Assembly (NCBI GenBank): GCA_964007475.1
Contig: OZ023273.1
Location: forward strand, 21,625,557 to 21,689,556
Source of the DNA: Hybos culiciformis
Lineage: Eukaryota > Arthropoda > Insecta > Diptera > Hybotidae
Reading direction: 5' to 3'
DNA: 64,000 nucleotides
The position numbers and the translations under genes are program-made. Of this stretch, positions 52,501 to 64,000 are shown piece by piece (the first letter of the stretch is position 1; every line of letters begins with the position of its first letter). The notes under the pieces are model-generated. The model was given only the letters and a program-made list of their open reading frames with translations. It did not search any database and was not told the DNA's origin.

Positions 52501-54546
52501 CTAATCCCAATATTTTATTTGCCCGTCCCATGAAGCAGTAATAACTCTACTTGGTTCGTGCGGATGCCATAAGACTGCAATGCAAACACCTTCGTGTGCT
52601 TGCCATTTTTTATATAATTTCGTTGTTTTCCAGTCCCAAATATAACATTTTCCATCGCCATCTCCAGATACAAGATAACTCATGTCAGGAGAATAGTCCA
52701 ATTGACAAGCATATCCAGACACCATATGACCAGTGAATGTTTTCTTTCTGTTCATTTTGAAACGATTTAAAGCAGAAAATATAACTATTTTGTTATCTAA
52801 ACTTTGGCAGGCTAACCATTTCCCATTAGGAGATAATGTTACAGCAGGCATTGAATGCATTGTTGGATCGGCAATGTATTTCATGTCAACAGGAATATCC
52901 CATTCCCATATTCGCATGGATTTATCATCTGATGTGGTTACAAACCTTCTATTTTCATCAACAAATGTAATTGTATTAACAGCTCCTAAATGACGATCAT
53001 ATTCTTGCACAATATCACCACTTCGAGTATCCCACTAAAACAAATTTTATATTTTAATAACTTCTTTGTACAATATAAAGACCAATATTATGTTCTAGTA
53101 TTAAAGTATTAATAAGCAACTAAATGAGTTATAAAAAAGGGGGTAAAAAATTAGATTTTAGTACCTTGTACTTTTAGGATTTTTGCTTCTTAATTTAACA
53201 TAATATAAACTTTTTTTCGTACGTACACAAATAATTTTTTTATCCGATGTTCCGGCCACAAATAAATGCTGCTTACTCTTATCTGGATGAAATTTAACAC
53301 AAAATGGAATTTTTCGGGACGAAAATCTGGAAACAACATCACCTGTTTCAGCATCCCATAATTTTATAAAACGATCATATGATGCAGATAAAAATTGTGT
53401 TCCCACATTGTTCCAAGCAACGTCTTTAATAGCTTGTCGATGACCAAAGTACGTTCGAATGCAACGTCTCTCACCATAAACTTCCCACAATTTAACACGG
53501 CAGTCCATACTGCCAGACAAAAGCAAATGAGCAGTTTTGGGAAATAATCGAATTGAAGAAATTCCCTTTGTGTGTCCAGTCCAGGTATGAATGTGAGATT
53601 TGGGTAGAAAACATTTTGACGGAGGCGCATCTGATCTTAAATTAACTCCAACATCATGTGGAGCATGCAAATATGAACGTCCTTGATAGTCTGTGGCATC
53701 CTTAACTAAAATAATTAAAATTTTTTTTTTATTTAAATCTCTTCAAATTTTTAAAATAGTTAGCAATAGACAGTAATGTGTATCAAAGTACTTACTGTGC
53801 AAAATTGATTTCTCTTCAATTGGTTTATCTTCTGGAATTCGACTTCTCTTATTTCTTTTGGCTAAAATTTCTTCTAATGCTGCCTTTTCTTCTTCATTTG
53901 GTTTCGCTACGGTTAGTTCATTTTCATATTTACCCCATGGACCGAGAAAGCCTTCAATATCAGCGGGATTGTCATTTTTTTCTTGTTTTCTCTTCTTTCT
54001 TGGCTTAGGCGATTCAAAAACTGTTTTTCCTTCTGTATCATAAGCTGATTGTAAATCTCCAACATAGCCATCTCCATTTATGGTTGGATCTGAAACATTT
54101 TGCATTTGCAGTTTTTGTGGTAAGAATGGAAAACAAATAAAAAATTGGCTTCGGAACTTACCAAGTGCATAACCATAAGTGTGAAATGTTCTACGTTGAT
54201 TTTCAAATTGAAATGAATTGACATGAGCCTTTTCAACGAAACCGGATAATGTGTTACGTTCTGATTTTAACTGATCTGGTAAAAATGGATTTTCAGGACC
54301 TTGAACTGGTGCAAAAAGTTCATCAAATTTAGGATTATAAATTAATTCTTTAGTATGTGGATCAACGGCTCTGGGTACAGCTTTAGCTCCACTGGGCACT
54401 ACATCAGGAGCCGAAGCTATTAATAAACTTTTCGCTGTGGAGCAGTCAGAGTTTGCAATTGGTTTTAAATGTAAATTTTCCCTGAGAGTTTCACTACCAG
54501 AATCAGCTGATTCTGATTCACTGCCATAACCTTGTAGACCTAACAT
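52501..54546 (-). CDS. Cdc40: Pre-mRNA splicing factor CDC40/PRP17, WD40 protein, 4 exons, complete
   Basis: Second-step spliceosome factor acting at the C* complex in the nucleus. Coding exons in transcript order: 54546-54162, 54089-53796, 53705-53227, 53034-52501; GT-AG throughout, 563 aa (human about 579). The first intron is only 72 bases. The N-terminal part has the family block [20 protein letters not shown], then the HTYGYAL motif. Exon 2 carries a basic nuclear-localisation-like run (KPRKKRKQ) and the conserved [11 protein letters not shown]40 repeats run from about residue 265 to the end; [67 protein letters not shown] and the terminal [10 protein letters not shown] are clear. The exon 3/4 join restores [19 protein letters not shown], which fixes the donor at GTACGT. 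The start is the first Met ([12 protein letters not shown]). Confidence 0.95.
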
Positions 54547-55539
54547 TTTGTTGCGTATAAAAATTCTTTTTCTTTTTACGCCGATACGTTCATAAGTTAC
54601 GAATACGCATACGATGTGACTTGTAAATTATTAATTTTGCAATCCTTTCGTAGGTAGACGATGCAGTCGGAGAAAAATCGAGTTTGCTTAGAAATAAATA
54701 TTTAAAGAGATATTAAGAAAACCAAAATAACAAATAACTTTGGTTTTGTTTAGCTTTTTAAATTTGTAATGTCTGTTTTTGGTAATTAATCCAATTTTCC
54801 AATCTTTAATGCTTTAATTAATCCTGGGCTGTAATGTTAATGTCTAGTTTTTGTTTTTGTTTTGTTAATCGTATTATTTTCGTTTTAATATTTAATCATC
54901 TGACAGTGACAATTGACTGACATTTTCATACTCGCTAATGTTGCCCATATATCAGAAAAAGTAGAGAAAAGTTTTTAATTTATTTACGATGTTAGCTGCA
55001 GCACACAATTGCAACTTAAATATCAACTCCACGCTGTTGCGAACATTTAATTCGATTTTTTTTGACGAATTTCAATTGTTTTTTGGAATAAAAAAATTCT
55101 ACGTGTAGGTTCTTTGTTAATACCTTGTTCGCAGCTAAAAATATTTCTGAAAAAATAAGATGAAATTTCCTCTCTTTAATATTCCTTAGCCGTGGTATGT
55201 TTTTCAGCATGTACAGCAACACATTTACAGATTCAACAAAATTTACAGATTTAACACAGCGATTTAAAACGTAACCACGACGGCATACTGAACAAATCCA
55301 TTTTGTTTTTTTAATAAGTACACTAAAGATATCAGACGACGCCAATCGTTATTTTCGGCGGGCGCTGGTCGACTTAAATTTTTCTTTTTTTAGGCAAATC
55401 GGTGAAAAGCAGCGACTAGTAAAAAACTTTCGGAATTAATTTTAGTTTTTATTAGAGTTCGTTACGACGTAAATAGTGCCAATAACTGTTGTAGTCTTCA
55501 GGTCCTTGTAAACGTATTTGTTAGATTCCTTTAACACCA

Positions 55540-55900
55540 TTAGACCAATAGGATTTAGTCATATAGTATATATAAATACAACAATTTCTTTGTTTCTCCC
55601 GGTTGGACTCTTTGGAAACAATCGGAGCTTAACCACTTTTTTAAATTCCTCTATTCGACATCTCCCAACACGTAACTTTCATTGCCCAACATCCCAACAC
55701 GTAACTTTCATTGGAATTCATTAAAAAAAATAGCATAAAATGTATAATATATAAATTTTATTTGAATTTTTTTTACGCTTTATTGAAGTTGAAAGAGAAT
55801 AAGATTACGCATTTTATTTTGACATTCAAAGAATTGAAATTGATTTATTGGGCAATTTATTAGTTATAATATAATACAAGCATTTTAGTAGAAGATGAAC
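55540..55900. repeat. Dispersed repeat, copy 2
   Basis: Collinear diverged blocks shared with 30690-31040 in the same orientation (see that entry). It also has a local duplication of CCCAACACGTAACTTTCATT at about 55665-55712. Confidence 0.55.
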
Positions 55901-56517
55901 GGACATTTTTGCATTTTTGATGGAAAACAGGCTAAAAACGGTGATTGTAGTTCAAACGTTAATTGGGGAATTGGATATATAGTTAGGTGGTGTGCCGATT
56001 AATAGAAAATTAATGAAAAAACCTGCAAAGAACACAATAAAATAATAATTTTTTAATTTTCATTTATTTTTATTGTAAATTTATTAAGATTAAATTACAT
56101 GTATGTATATTAACTTTTTTTTTCTATTTATTTTATTTTCATAATAAGTAATGGTATAATTTTTTTTTTTAATTTTTATTTGGCAATTTTCCATCTTATC
56201 TAGATCGTTTATCTAGTTTTAAATAGTTATAATTATGTATAATTTTTTGTTTTAAAAAAGTTGAAATGATGAAATAAAAAATGTATATTTAGGTAGGTAG
56301 ATCTTTTTACTTTCTCACCTTTTAAGTTTTTTTTTGTTTATAATTTTTGTAAAAAAGCAAATGACATAGAAATAATTAAAAATGAAATAAAAACTTATAA
56401 AAAAATAAAAAATTTATTGCACGGTCAGTTACTATTTTTCATTAAATATCAAAACTCCAAAAGTTATCATTTTCGAAATTGAATCATAGCCCTTGATTCG
56501 AAAATTCCCTTAAATAA

Positions 56518-56717
56518 NNNNNNNNNNNNNNNNNNNNNNNNNNNNNNNNNNNNNNNNNNNNNNNNNNNNNNNNNNNNNNNNNNNNNNNNNNNNNNNNNNN
56601 NNNNNNNNNNNNNNNNNNNNNNNNNNNNNNNNNNNNNNNNNNNNNNNNNNNNNNNNNNNNNNNNNNNNNNNNNNNNNNNNNNNNNNNNNNNNNNNNNNNN
56701 NNNNNNNNNNNNNNNNN
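56518..56717. other. Assembly gap (200 N)
   Basis: 200 N placeholder; true size unknown. Confidence 0.99.
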
Positions 56718-59700
56718 GTTTTAGAAACCTTACGTTATTTTTATTAGGTTTTCTTTTTTGTTAAAAAAAAAACTTATATTATATATGTTTGAAATTAGGA
56801 AATCGATCTTGGCACCTTGCTAAAACAATTTTAATTCCAAAGGTCATCGAGTCATCGAATTGGTTTTCGAACAATTATTACTTTTTCCCAGTTGATTGAA
56901 AGAAAATAATTAGTAAAAGCAGAAAAACAACGAAATAAATAAAAAAATTAATTTGTATTTTAAAAAAAAAATTAAATTTATCTATTTCTCTTGTTTTGTT
57001 AAAAACATATAAATCGAAAAATGTTAATTATTTAATGGAATGATTTTTGATTAAAAAAAATTTTAAATGAGATTTTTATTTTACAATTTCGTTTACATTT
57101 GTTTTATTTTAATTTTTTTTTTTTCAATATTTTCGAAAATTAATTATTTTTAATTTTTTTTTATATTATTAATATAACAATAATTAATAACATTTAATAT
57201 AATTTTTTTTAAAGTTTAATTGAAAGTTTTTTTTTTTTTACAAAAGAAAATTAAAAAAAAGGAATAAAATATTTATTTTACTTTTGTTTTTAATTTTTAA
57301 TAATTTAAAATATTAACTAATAAACTTCTTCATGATAATAAAAATAATTTTTGTTAAAAAAGACACTGATTAACGATACTACAAAATTTATAAACAACTA
57401 TTACTGATAAGAGGTAAATAAAGTTGATTCATTTTATTCCGGTGGGAATAATTTTCTTAACTTAATAAATTTAAGAACTTATAATTTATAATTTATTATG
57501 TTAAATATGAATTTATTTATTATTCGAATGAAATTTTGGGCGTATTTAAATTGACGTATGTACGTTTAATATTTGTATAAGTTTCGTGTTTTCAAAAAAA
57601 AAATAAATAAAAAATAAAATCGAAAAATTATATGACTTTTTAAACAATCTTTTTAAAAATAGGTTGAGGAGAGTATATTATTAAAAACAATTTAAATTAT
57701 GAATAAGTTGTCTTTACTTTAAAGAAAAATTGGAGATAATTTCAATGAAAATATCACATATAATTGAAATATTCCGAAATTTGAGTAGAAATAAAATTAT
57801 GTAGTATCAATTTAAATTAATTTAAAAAATTTTTTTTTTGTTCTTATAGTCACAACTTTTTATTTATTTTTATTGTTATGTTAAGCTTATTATTTATAAA
57901 GTATTAATTTTTTTTTTTGAATTTTTTATATGAAAAGCACAAAAACATTTATAATTAACTTTAATGAAGTACCATTTATTATTAAAAAATATTTTCTAAT
58001 TTTATTTTTACTTATTTTACAATAAAAGTAAACTATCTAACTATTGAAAATATTTAAAATTTATATTTTTCAAAAAATTACATAATTTTATAAATTTGAA
58101 GGTAAGTAATACAGAAAAATAACATTTTATTTGTATGATAAAAAACTTAAATAATTTGTTCGATTTTATAAAAGAGTATTTTATAGGTAATATGTATATC
58201 TTTGAAAGTAAAATGAGTTTTTAAATTTAAATTTTTACGAAGCTTATTTTGTTTGCTTTTAGAAAAGCGTATAGACCATGATTTGATATTTTGCTTCGAT
58301 TGAAAATATTATTCAAGTTGAAATTAAGAATGACCTTGATACATTAAGCGTGTAAGTAATGTATGTAATGCTTGAAATTTAGAGAATAAAATAATAAAAA
58401 AAACCGATTAACTAAAAAAAAGAAATCATTAACTTTTAACCTTCATTTAAAAATTATATGAATTCGCGTTGAAAAATGAAGCCAATATTTTTAATTTAAA
58501 TATTCATTAAACTCTTATTTGTTAAATGTGTTAAATTTATAAAATTTTTAAAGTATTGTCAAAGTCAATTTTTTTTAGCGTTTAATTTTTGTTTAAATTT
58601 TGAAATTTATAAAGTTATAATAATAATGAAGATAAATAAATTTTATTATTATTTCCTGTATTTACACTTAAAATAAGTGATAGTTCTTATAAGTTTTCGA
58701 GCAATATAAAAAATCTCATTTGATTCCTTTTGTAACAAGAACTTTCTTAATGTAAATAAAAATTTTAAATTTTCTTTTATTTATTTGGCTATAAATAACG
58801 AATTAAAACTTTTTTTTTTATCAAAGAAAATTATTAGGAGTATATGTATAAACATTTTCAAATCTTTTCTTGTAAGAATAAAAATTATTGACAATTTTTA
58901 TTTATGTACAATATAATCAATATATTTTTGCAAGATTCAAGCTATATTTTTGCAATCTTCAACCGATATTCACATTATGAAATAAATTAAAAAAAAAAAT
59001 GTTAAGTAAGAAAATTTTTATGAGTACATTTTAATATTTTTATAGAACGCCATTAGTAATGGTACGATAAGTCAAAAAGTAATAACTGAATGTCCAGGCT
59101 TTATTAAAAAAACTTATCAAATAAATTATTTTACATTTCTTTTAAACATATAAACACATATAATATCCTATTTACTTAAAGCCGAAAAAAAAAATTGTCA
59201 AAAATATTATTTTTGTTTTAATGGCACTATGAATTCAATTATTTACTTAAAAAAAATATGATTCTTAAAAAATATTTTATAATATCATTGTTAAATTTAA
59301 AGGAATGAAAGTTTCTTAAAAATTAGAATAATGTAATTCTTATTACATTTTATTGTATGTATAATAGTTTGTTTTGTGATCCTGCACACTTTATATAAAC
59401 AAAAAAATGTGATGTCACAGAATGTTATTAATTTATTCATTTATTATCTTTTTTTTTAATTAATGAAATTGGTGAAGAATTTCGAACTGTTAAGCTACTT
59501 TTAAGTACGCTATGCTATTCTATATGTAATGTTTGTAAATTTTATATAATATCATTTTTTTTAATACATGTATCTAACATTGAGAATTTATTATAAAAGT
59601 GGTAATTAATATTATAATATTTACTTTTATATTTACTTTTACTTTTATTTTTATCTTTTTTATTAATAATTATTTCGATTTTTAACATTTAAAAATCTCA

Positions 59701-59737
59701 ATGGCTTAGATATTATGAGATTTTTCACATAATATTG

Positions 59738-59743
59738 TTTATT
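59738..59743 (-). terminator. Possible polyadenylation signal of zfh1
   Basis: AATAAA on the minus strand about 120 bases past the zfh1 stop. Several other such hexamers occur further down, so the true 3' end is uncertain; ZEB-type genes often have long 3' UTRs. Confidence 0.3.
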
Positions 59744-59862
59744 GAATTTTGTTTTTGTGTTTAGATTTTACGATCTGCCCGCCAAAAAAGTGATGCTGCA
59801 TTTGGCTCGAAGTTAAATTTATTTCTTAGATGATAATTAAGCAGAGCAGACGTTTCGATTAC

Positions 59863-62490
59863 CTACTCTCTATATGGCTTGCAATATGAAAAGCGGTGGT
59901 TCATGTGTTGAGAATATGATCCAGAGTGTGAGAAACGTTTTAAACATTTACAACATTGAAATGGTTTTTCACCAGAATGCAAACGCTTATGCTCTGTTAA
60001 GTGATGTTTGTGCTTAAATGCCTTTGGACATTCCACACATTTATAGGGACGTTGACCTAAAATGATAAAAAGAAAAACAAAATTAGAAATGAAATAAATT
60101 TTTTAATATCCGCCCAACTTAGTATTAATGTTTGGCTAGTGTTATTTGATTTAAGGTTTATAATCTTTTAATCTAGTATAATGTGTAAGGTTTATGTTTT
60201 ATGTCATACCTGAATGCTCATATTTATGACGTGCAAGAGAACTTTGTTTATTAAATGCCTTATCACATTGGTCACACGGAAAAGGTAATTCAGAATCTCC
60301 GTTAACTGAAATTGAGTTATTAGAATTAGTGTTCGAATCAAATTTTAATCGTTTTGTTCCATGGCATCCGCGATCACTAATACTGGCAAGATAATCATCG
60401 TCACGTGGTTTGGAATCATCCCATGAACGTTTATCTCCAGGACTTAAGCTGTTGACTCTTTGATTTAGAGTTCCAATAAGGTGATTTCTCGCATATCCAG
60501 GTGTCATTTGCAATAGGCATTCCATTGGCATGGGAACGAAATTTCTCGTAGCTCCTGGTAAAATATAAGGATTACCTGGAGGATGTTGAAGTCGTTGTTG
60601 CTGTTGTGGTTGCTGTTGGGGTTGTATTATATCCATTGTTCTGTTTGGCGAAGGAGTGTGCTGCCGAGAAACTTCTGGAATGTTTGCATGTATACGTTGT
60701 TGATAAAAGACAGATGTTCGAAAATCCGGCGGGCTTTGAGACATACATTTCCGACTTAAATTAATGGCTTCATCTTCTAAATTTTGAGGAATTTCACCAT
60801 AACAAGGAGACTCTGATTGCCTCGTTTTTGTATTTGTCTCCGTTTTGTATTTCACCGAAAGATCTAGAGGCTGATCTTCTCTGACAGCCTCTGGAATTGT
60901 TGCTGGAATTGCTGTTTGCCCTGGGCTATAAGACGGAGGAGACTGTGCAAGTAGAGGGGACGAGAAGTTTTTGCCAATGAAGCCACCACTATTGAAATTT
61001 TGCATTTTCCTTTCACGGGATCGATTGTTTTGAAACCAAACTTGAACAACTCGAGGATCTAATGCTAATCTGTGTGCAATCATTCGAAAATCATCACGTG
61101 AAGGTCTTGAGTTAACGGAATAATGTTCTTTTAGAATTTGTTGTTGTTCTTCAGTTATTGCAGTTCGAACACGTACTTTACGTTCATTTTCACTTGCATT
61201 ACCATTCGTTTTTAACAAAGTTTCATCATTTTCTTCTAGATCTTCCTCACTTCCGGTCATGTAAGCAGAAGAATTCATTTGATCCGAAGACATTGAATCT
61301 TGAGGTTGACTTAAGTAATTACAAAGAACTTTTTCATGTTGCACCAGCTCTGTCGGATGGTTGAACTTTCTGTCGCAACGACTACATTGCAAATGTTCTT
61401 TATTTGGTTCTTCTTTGGCTTCGAGTTTTATACTGACTGACACATTTTCATCTTCATCGTTATTTTCTTCCATTGGAGATATCGTTTCTGGGCGTTCAAT
61501 TTTTGGTACAATTTTATCCTCCCCGGCTAAAACAATTTTATTACCAGGTTCATTTAAAAGTTCTGATGATAAGCTCTGATTGTCAATTTCGTTATTGCGA
61601 ATACCGTTGTCCCCGAAGTTATGATTTTTTTCATTTTCAATTAGAGGATAAATATCATTCTCATTATTAATCAATTTGATATTATCTCCAGCATCAATAT
61701 CGTCAGATTCAATATTATTAGTTGCATCATTGTCATCTAGATCCATAACTAATTTCGGTTCTTCTTCATGTATTTCTTCGATCATATCGTCAGGATTTTG
61801 GTGATTTCGGTTTTGCTTCTGTTGCTGATGTTGGTGTTGATGCATTTGTGTGTTTGTGGCAGCTGCAACTGCAGCTGCTCCTGCAGATAATTCTAATAGT
61901 CGGTGAATATTATATGGATGAAGTCCAGCCATTGTACTATAAAAAGGATTTTGTAGAGAAGCAAAAAGGGCTGCGCTGTAATCATTGTATTTGGGCAACA
62001 TTGGATGAATACCATTTGCTGTTGCTGTTAAGTCTCCAGCATTTGGATTGCTAGATGGTAATCCTGGTATTCCCGGGGGGAAATAGTTGAATGGATTTGG
62101 TGCTGGCGGTGGTGGTGGTGGTGCACCACTCATTGAATTACCATTTGAATTATTGTTTCGTTTTAAATTCGGGCTATTTCGTAATTTTTCTAATGATTTT
62201 ATAATGCAACGATTATTGTTTAATTTTAATCCCATGCTAATGCATTTTTTTGATGTGTTATGACTGGAATATGAACCGGAATGTGAGAAACGTTTTCCAC
62301 AATTATCACAACCAAATGGTTTCTCGCCTGAGTGAATGCGTAAGTGCTCTTTCAAATGGTGTTTGAATTTGAAAGCCTTTTCGCAATGGTGGCATTTGAA
62401 TTTTCTTAATAATGTAGATTCATCGTGACTGATCATGTGACGTTGCAGTCTGTAAACATTTGCGAAATGTTTTTGACATATTTTGCAGCT
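59863..62490 (-). CDS. zfh1: zfh1 (ZEB-type zinc-finger/homeodomain repressor), last two coding exons, 5' end outside window
   Basis: Nuclear transcription factor of mesoderm, haemocyte, motor-neuron and stem-cell programmes in insects (family knowledge). Exons: 62490-60210 and 60056-59863, joined in frame; 824 aa visible. In visible-residue numbering: C2H2 fingers about 2-22 and 33-53, an [12 protein letters not shown] C2HC finger about 61-83, an isolated C2HC finger about 366-389, a homeodomain about 437-496 with [11 protein letters not shown], CtBP-binding-type motif PLDLSVK near 540 and a second INLSRK near 574, then three C-terminal fingers (about 739-760, 767-787, 795-819) ending [20 protein letters not shown]. 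The latter end is diagnostic of insect zfh1. Low-complexity stretches include a poly-Pro run, Ala-rich, His/Gln-rich and Asn/Asp/Glu-rich segments. The first codon shown follows a TTTCAG acceptor, so upstream exons lie beyond position 64000 or are unseen. Confidence 0.94.
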
Positions 62491-64000
62491 CTGAAACAAT
62501 AGAAAAAACCAGTTTTAAAAAATAAGCCGTATTATAAAAATAAAAGATAGTGGTTACAGTAAACTTTAATTTTTAGTGCCGGATATAATTTCAATTAAGC
62601 ATTTTCTATTATTTTGTGAAATGCTTAGGTCCTTACAGAATGTAAGTAAATAATATAGAAAATTATCACTTAAGTATAATTGGGAAGTAATCGTACGAGA
62701 ACTACACAACTGAAATATATTATAAAGAAACATATGTAGGTAAGTAATTTTTGAGTTTTTAATTTATTTTTCAATTTCAAATTCATTAATTTTATTTAAA
62801 AAAAAAACTTAATTTTAGTTGACAAAATGGTAAGATATAAAAAATTTGGAACATTGACAGCTTTAATTAATCAAAGAATGCGGACAAATTAAAGTGGCGT
62901 TTTTCACTCAAAAAATTAAAATAAAATTAATTGACATTAAATTTAGTGAACAAGAAACTTGTGTTTTTTGGTTGAATAATGAATATTTAAAAAAATAAAA
63001 AACTAAAAATATTGTTAAAAAGAAGTATAATTTTTAAAAATATTTAAAATAGTTTTTGTTTTGATAAATCACCAATTATTGTTACATTAAGCTTTTAAGC
63101 AACATAAATAACCCGCAATCATATTGTGTATGTATACATTAAAAACTTAATCTGAACGGTTTCTGTGAGAGTTGAGAACAATGTGGTTTCTAATCGATTT
63201 TTACGAAACATTTACATACATATTCAATATATTGATGTTATTAAGCGTCAATTGAGAATTTTTCAGCAATAATCTTTCTAATTAATTTTCAAGGCCATCT
63301 TAAAGATCGTGTTCTCACTCAGCATTGAATTAAGCTATTTCAGATAATGCGGCGGATAAACAATCTTATTTTCATCGAACGGTGAAACTCTGTATTTTAA
63401 ATCCAAAATTAATATTCAATGACTATTAATTACTTCTGGATTCATAAAATTTTGTTAAAAAAAATTTCGGAAATTTCCGAAAATAGAATTAACCTTGATT
63501 TCAAAAAAACAACATTTCTTGTAGTACGAAAAACCATGTTCATATTTTTTAAACTTTATTTTAATTTTTTTTTTCAATTATGAACAAAAAAAAACTAGCT
63601 AATTTTTCATTAATTTTCCACCTGCTTGAAAAATATAAAGAAATTGAATATTTTGACATAAATTATATTTTTTGTTGTTAATGTTGAAAATAAAAAAAAA
63701 AATAATAAATATTTTTGATAAAATAAAATTTTAAAAAGTGGAGGTGTTTTTTATTTTTTAACATAAATTTTTCATAAAAATTTTTTTTTCTTGAAATTTT
63801 TACCTTTACGACCTTTTCGGTATAAATGGAAAAATATGAAAGTGAAAGAGATACAATGAAATAAATACAAAAAATAGAGATATTAATTTTCTTTTTAATC
63901 TGTCGTCAAGTTTGAAATTATTTTAGTAAAGATTCTCTAAACACTATCATGAAAATCTATTTCTGGAAACTCATAATATTTAAATTTTTTTTTAACAAAA
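62491..64000 (-). other. zfh1: zfh1 intron sequence up to the right edge
   Basis: Lies immediately upstream of a clear 3' splice site (TTTCAG at 62491-62496 on the minus strand). No coding exon, RNA gene or repeat was recognised in it; AT-rich with poly-A/T tracts. Confidence 0.6.

Larger units (their letters stand above)
54547..59862. other. Non-genic interval between CDC40 and zfh1
   Basis: The left side must contain the CDC40 promoter; the 54550-54660 segment is less AT-rich with several TACG motifs but no clear core element. A 109-codon open frame (55345-55016, minus) is not convincing. Copy 2 of a dispersed repeat is at 55540-55900, an assembly gap at 56518-56717, and the zfh1 3' UTR presumably occupies the right end. 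The rest is AT-rich without recognisable content. Confidence 0.5.

Noticed and set aside
53778..54043. Overlapping plus-strand open frames
   Set aside because: Antisense shadows of CDC40 exon 2.
61158..62054. Four plus-strand open frames of 65-72 codons
   Set aside because: Antisense shadows of the large zfh1 exon, whose low-complexity codons keep other frames open.
1..64000. CRISPR arrays, operons, ribosome binding sites, riboswitches, rRNA
   Set aside because: The DNA is clearly eukaryotic nuclear sequence with spliced genes; no spaced direct repeats of CRISPR type and no rRNA were seen.

Overview
The window is AT-rich nuclear DNA from an insect. The evidence is short GT-AG introns with poly-pyrimidine acceptors, exon-level protein matches to insect genes (including a zfh1-type zinc-finger/homeodomain protein ending YCKPYRE, and a myosin VI closely resembling Drosophila jaguar), and many small inverted-repeat transposons. 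The order of the insect cannot be fixed from the sequence alone. Two 200-base N runs (8822-9021 and 56518-56717) are assembly gaps.

Four real protein-coding genes can be supported. (1) Myosin VI (jaguar-like), minus strand, 18 coding exons between 26866 and 14414, predicted 1222 aa, complete. (2) A TMEM181-family membrane protein, plus strand, 10 exons from 48907 to 52089, predicted 539 aa. (3) The splicing factor CDC40/PRP17, minus strand, 4 exons from 54546 to 52501, predicted 563 aa, convergent with TMEM181 (about 0.4 kb between stop codons). (4) The 3' two coding exons of zfh1 (ZEB-type transcription factor), minus strand, 62490 to 59863, 824 aa visible; its 5' exons lie beyond the right edge. 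The four act in unrelated processes (actin motor, membrane trafficking/signalling, pre-mRNA splicing, transcriptional repression), so nothing suggests that they work together.

Layout: 1-14.4 kb is gene-poor and holds several inverted repeats, including a near-perfect 317-bp palindrome at 9.4-9.7 kb. 14.4-26.9 kb is myosin VI; its 3.7-kb first coding intron holds a 427-bp TIR element, a hAT remnant split by a second TIR element, and a tandem/inverted minisatellite. 26.9-48.9 kb is about 22 kb without a recognisable gene. It contains a Russian-doll transposon cluster at 37.07-40.07 kb, a nested pair of TIR elements at 45.15-45.98 kb and a TAA-flanked element at 47.26-47.72 kb. 48.9-54.5 kb is TMEM181 and CDC40. 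54.6-59.9 kb is non-genic and shares one dispersed repeat with 30.7-31.0 kb. 59.9-64 kb is the 3' part of zfh1.

I did not find a convincing new multi-gene system. The most interesting material is transposon structure: exact target-site duplications let several insertions be ordered in time, and some palindromes would form long double-stranded RNA if transcribed. All splice models were made by reading frame and splice-site continuity by eye, without alignment tools.
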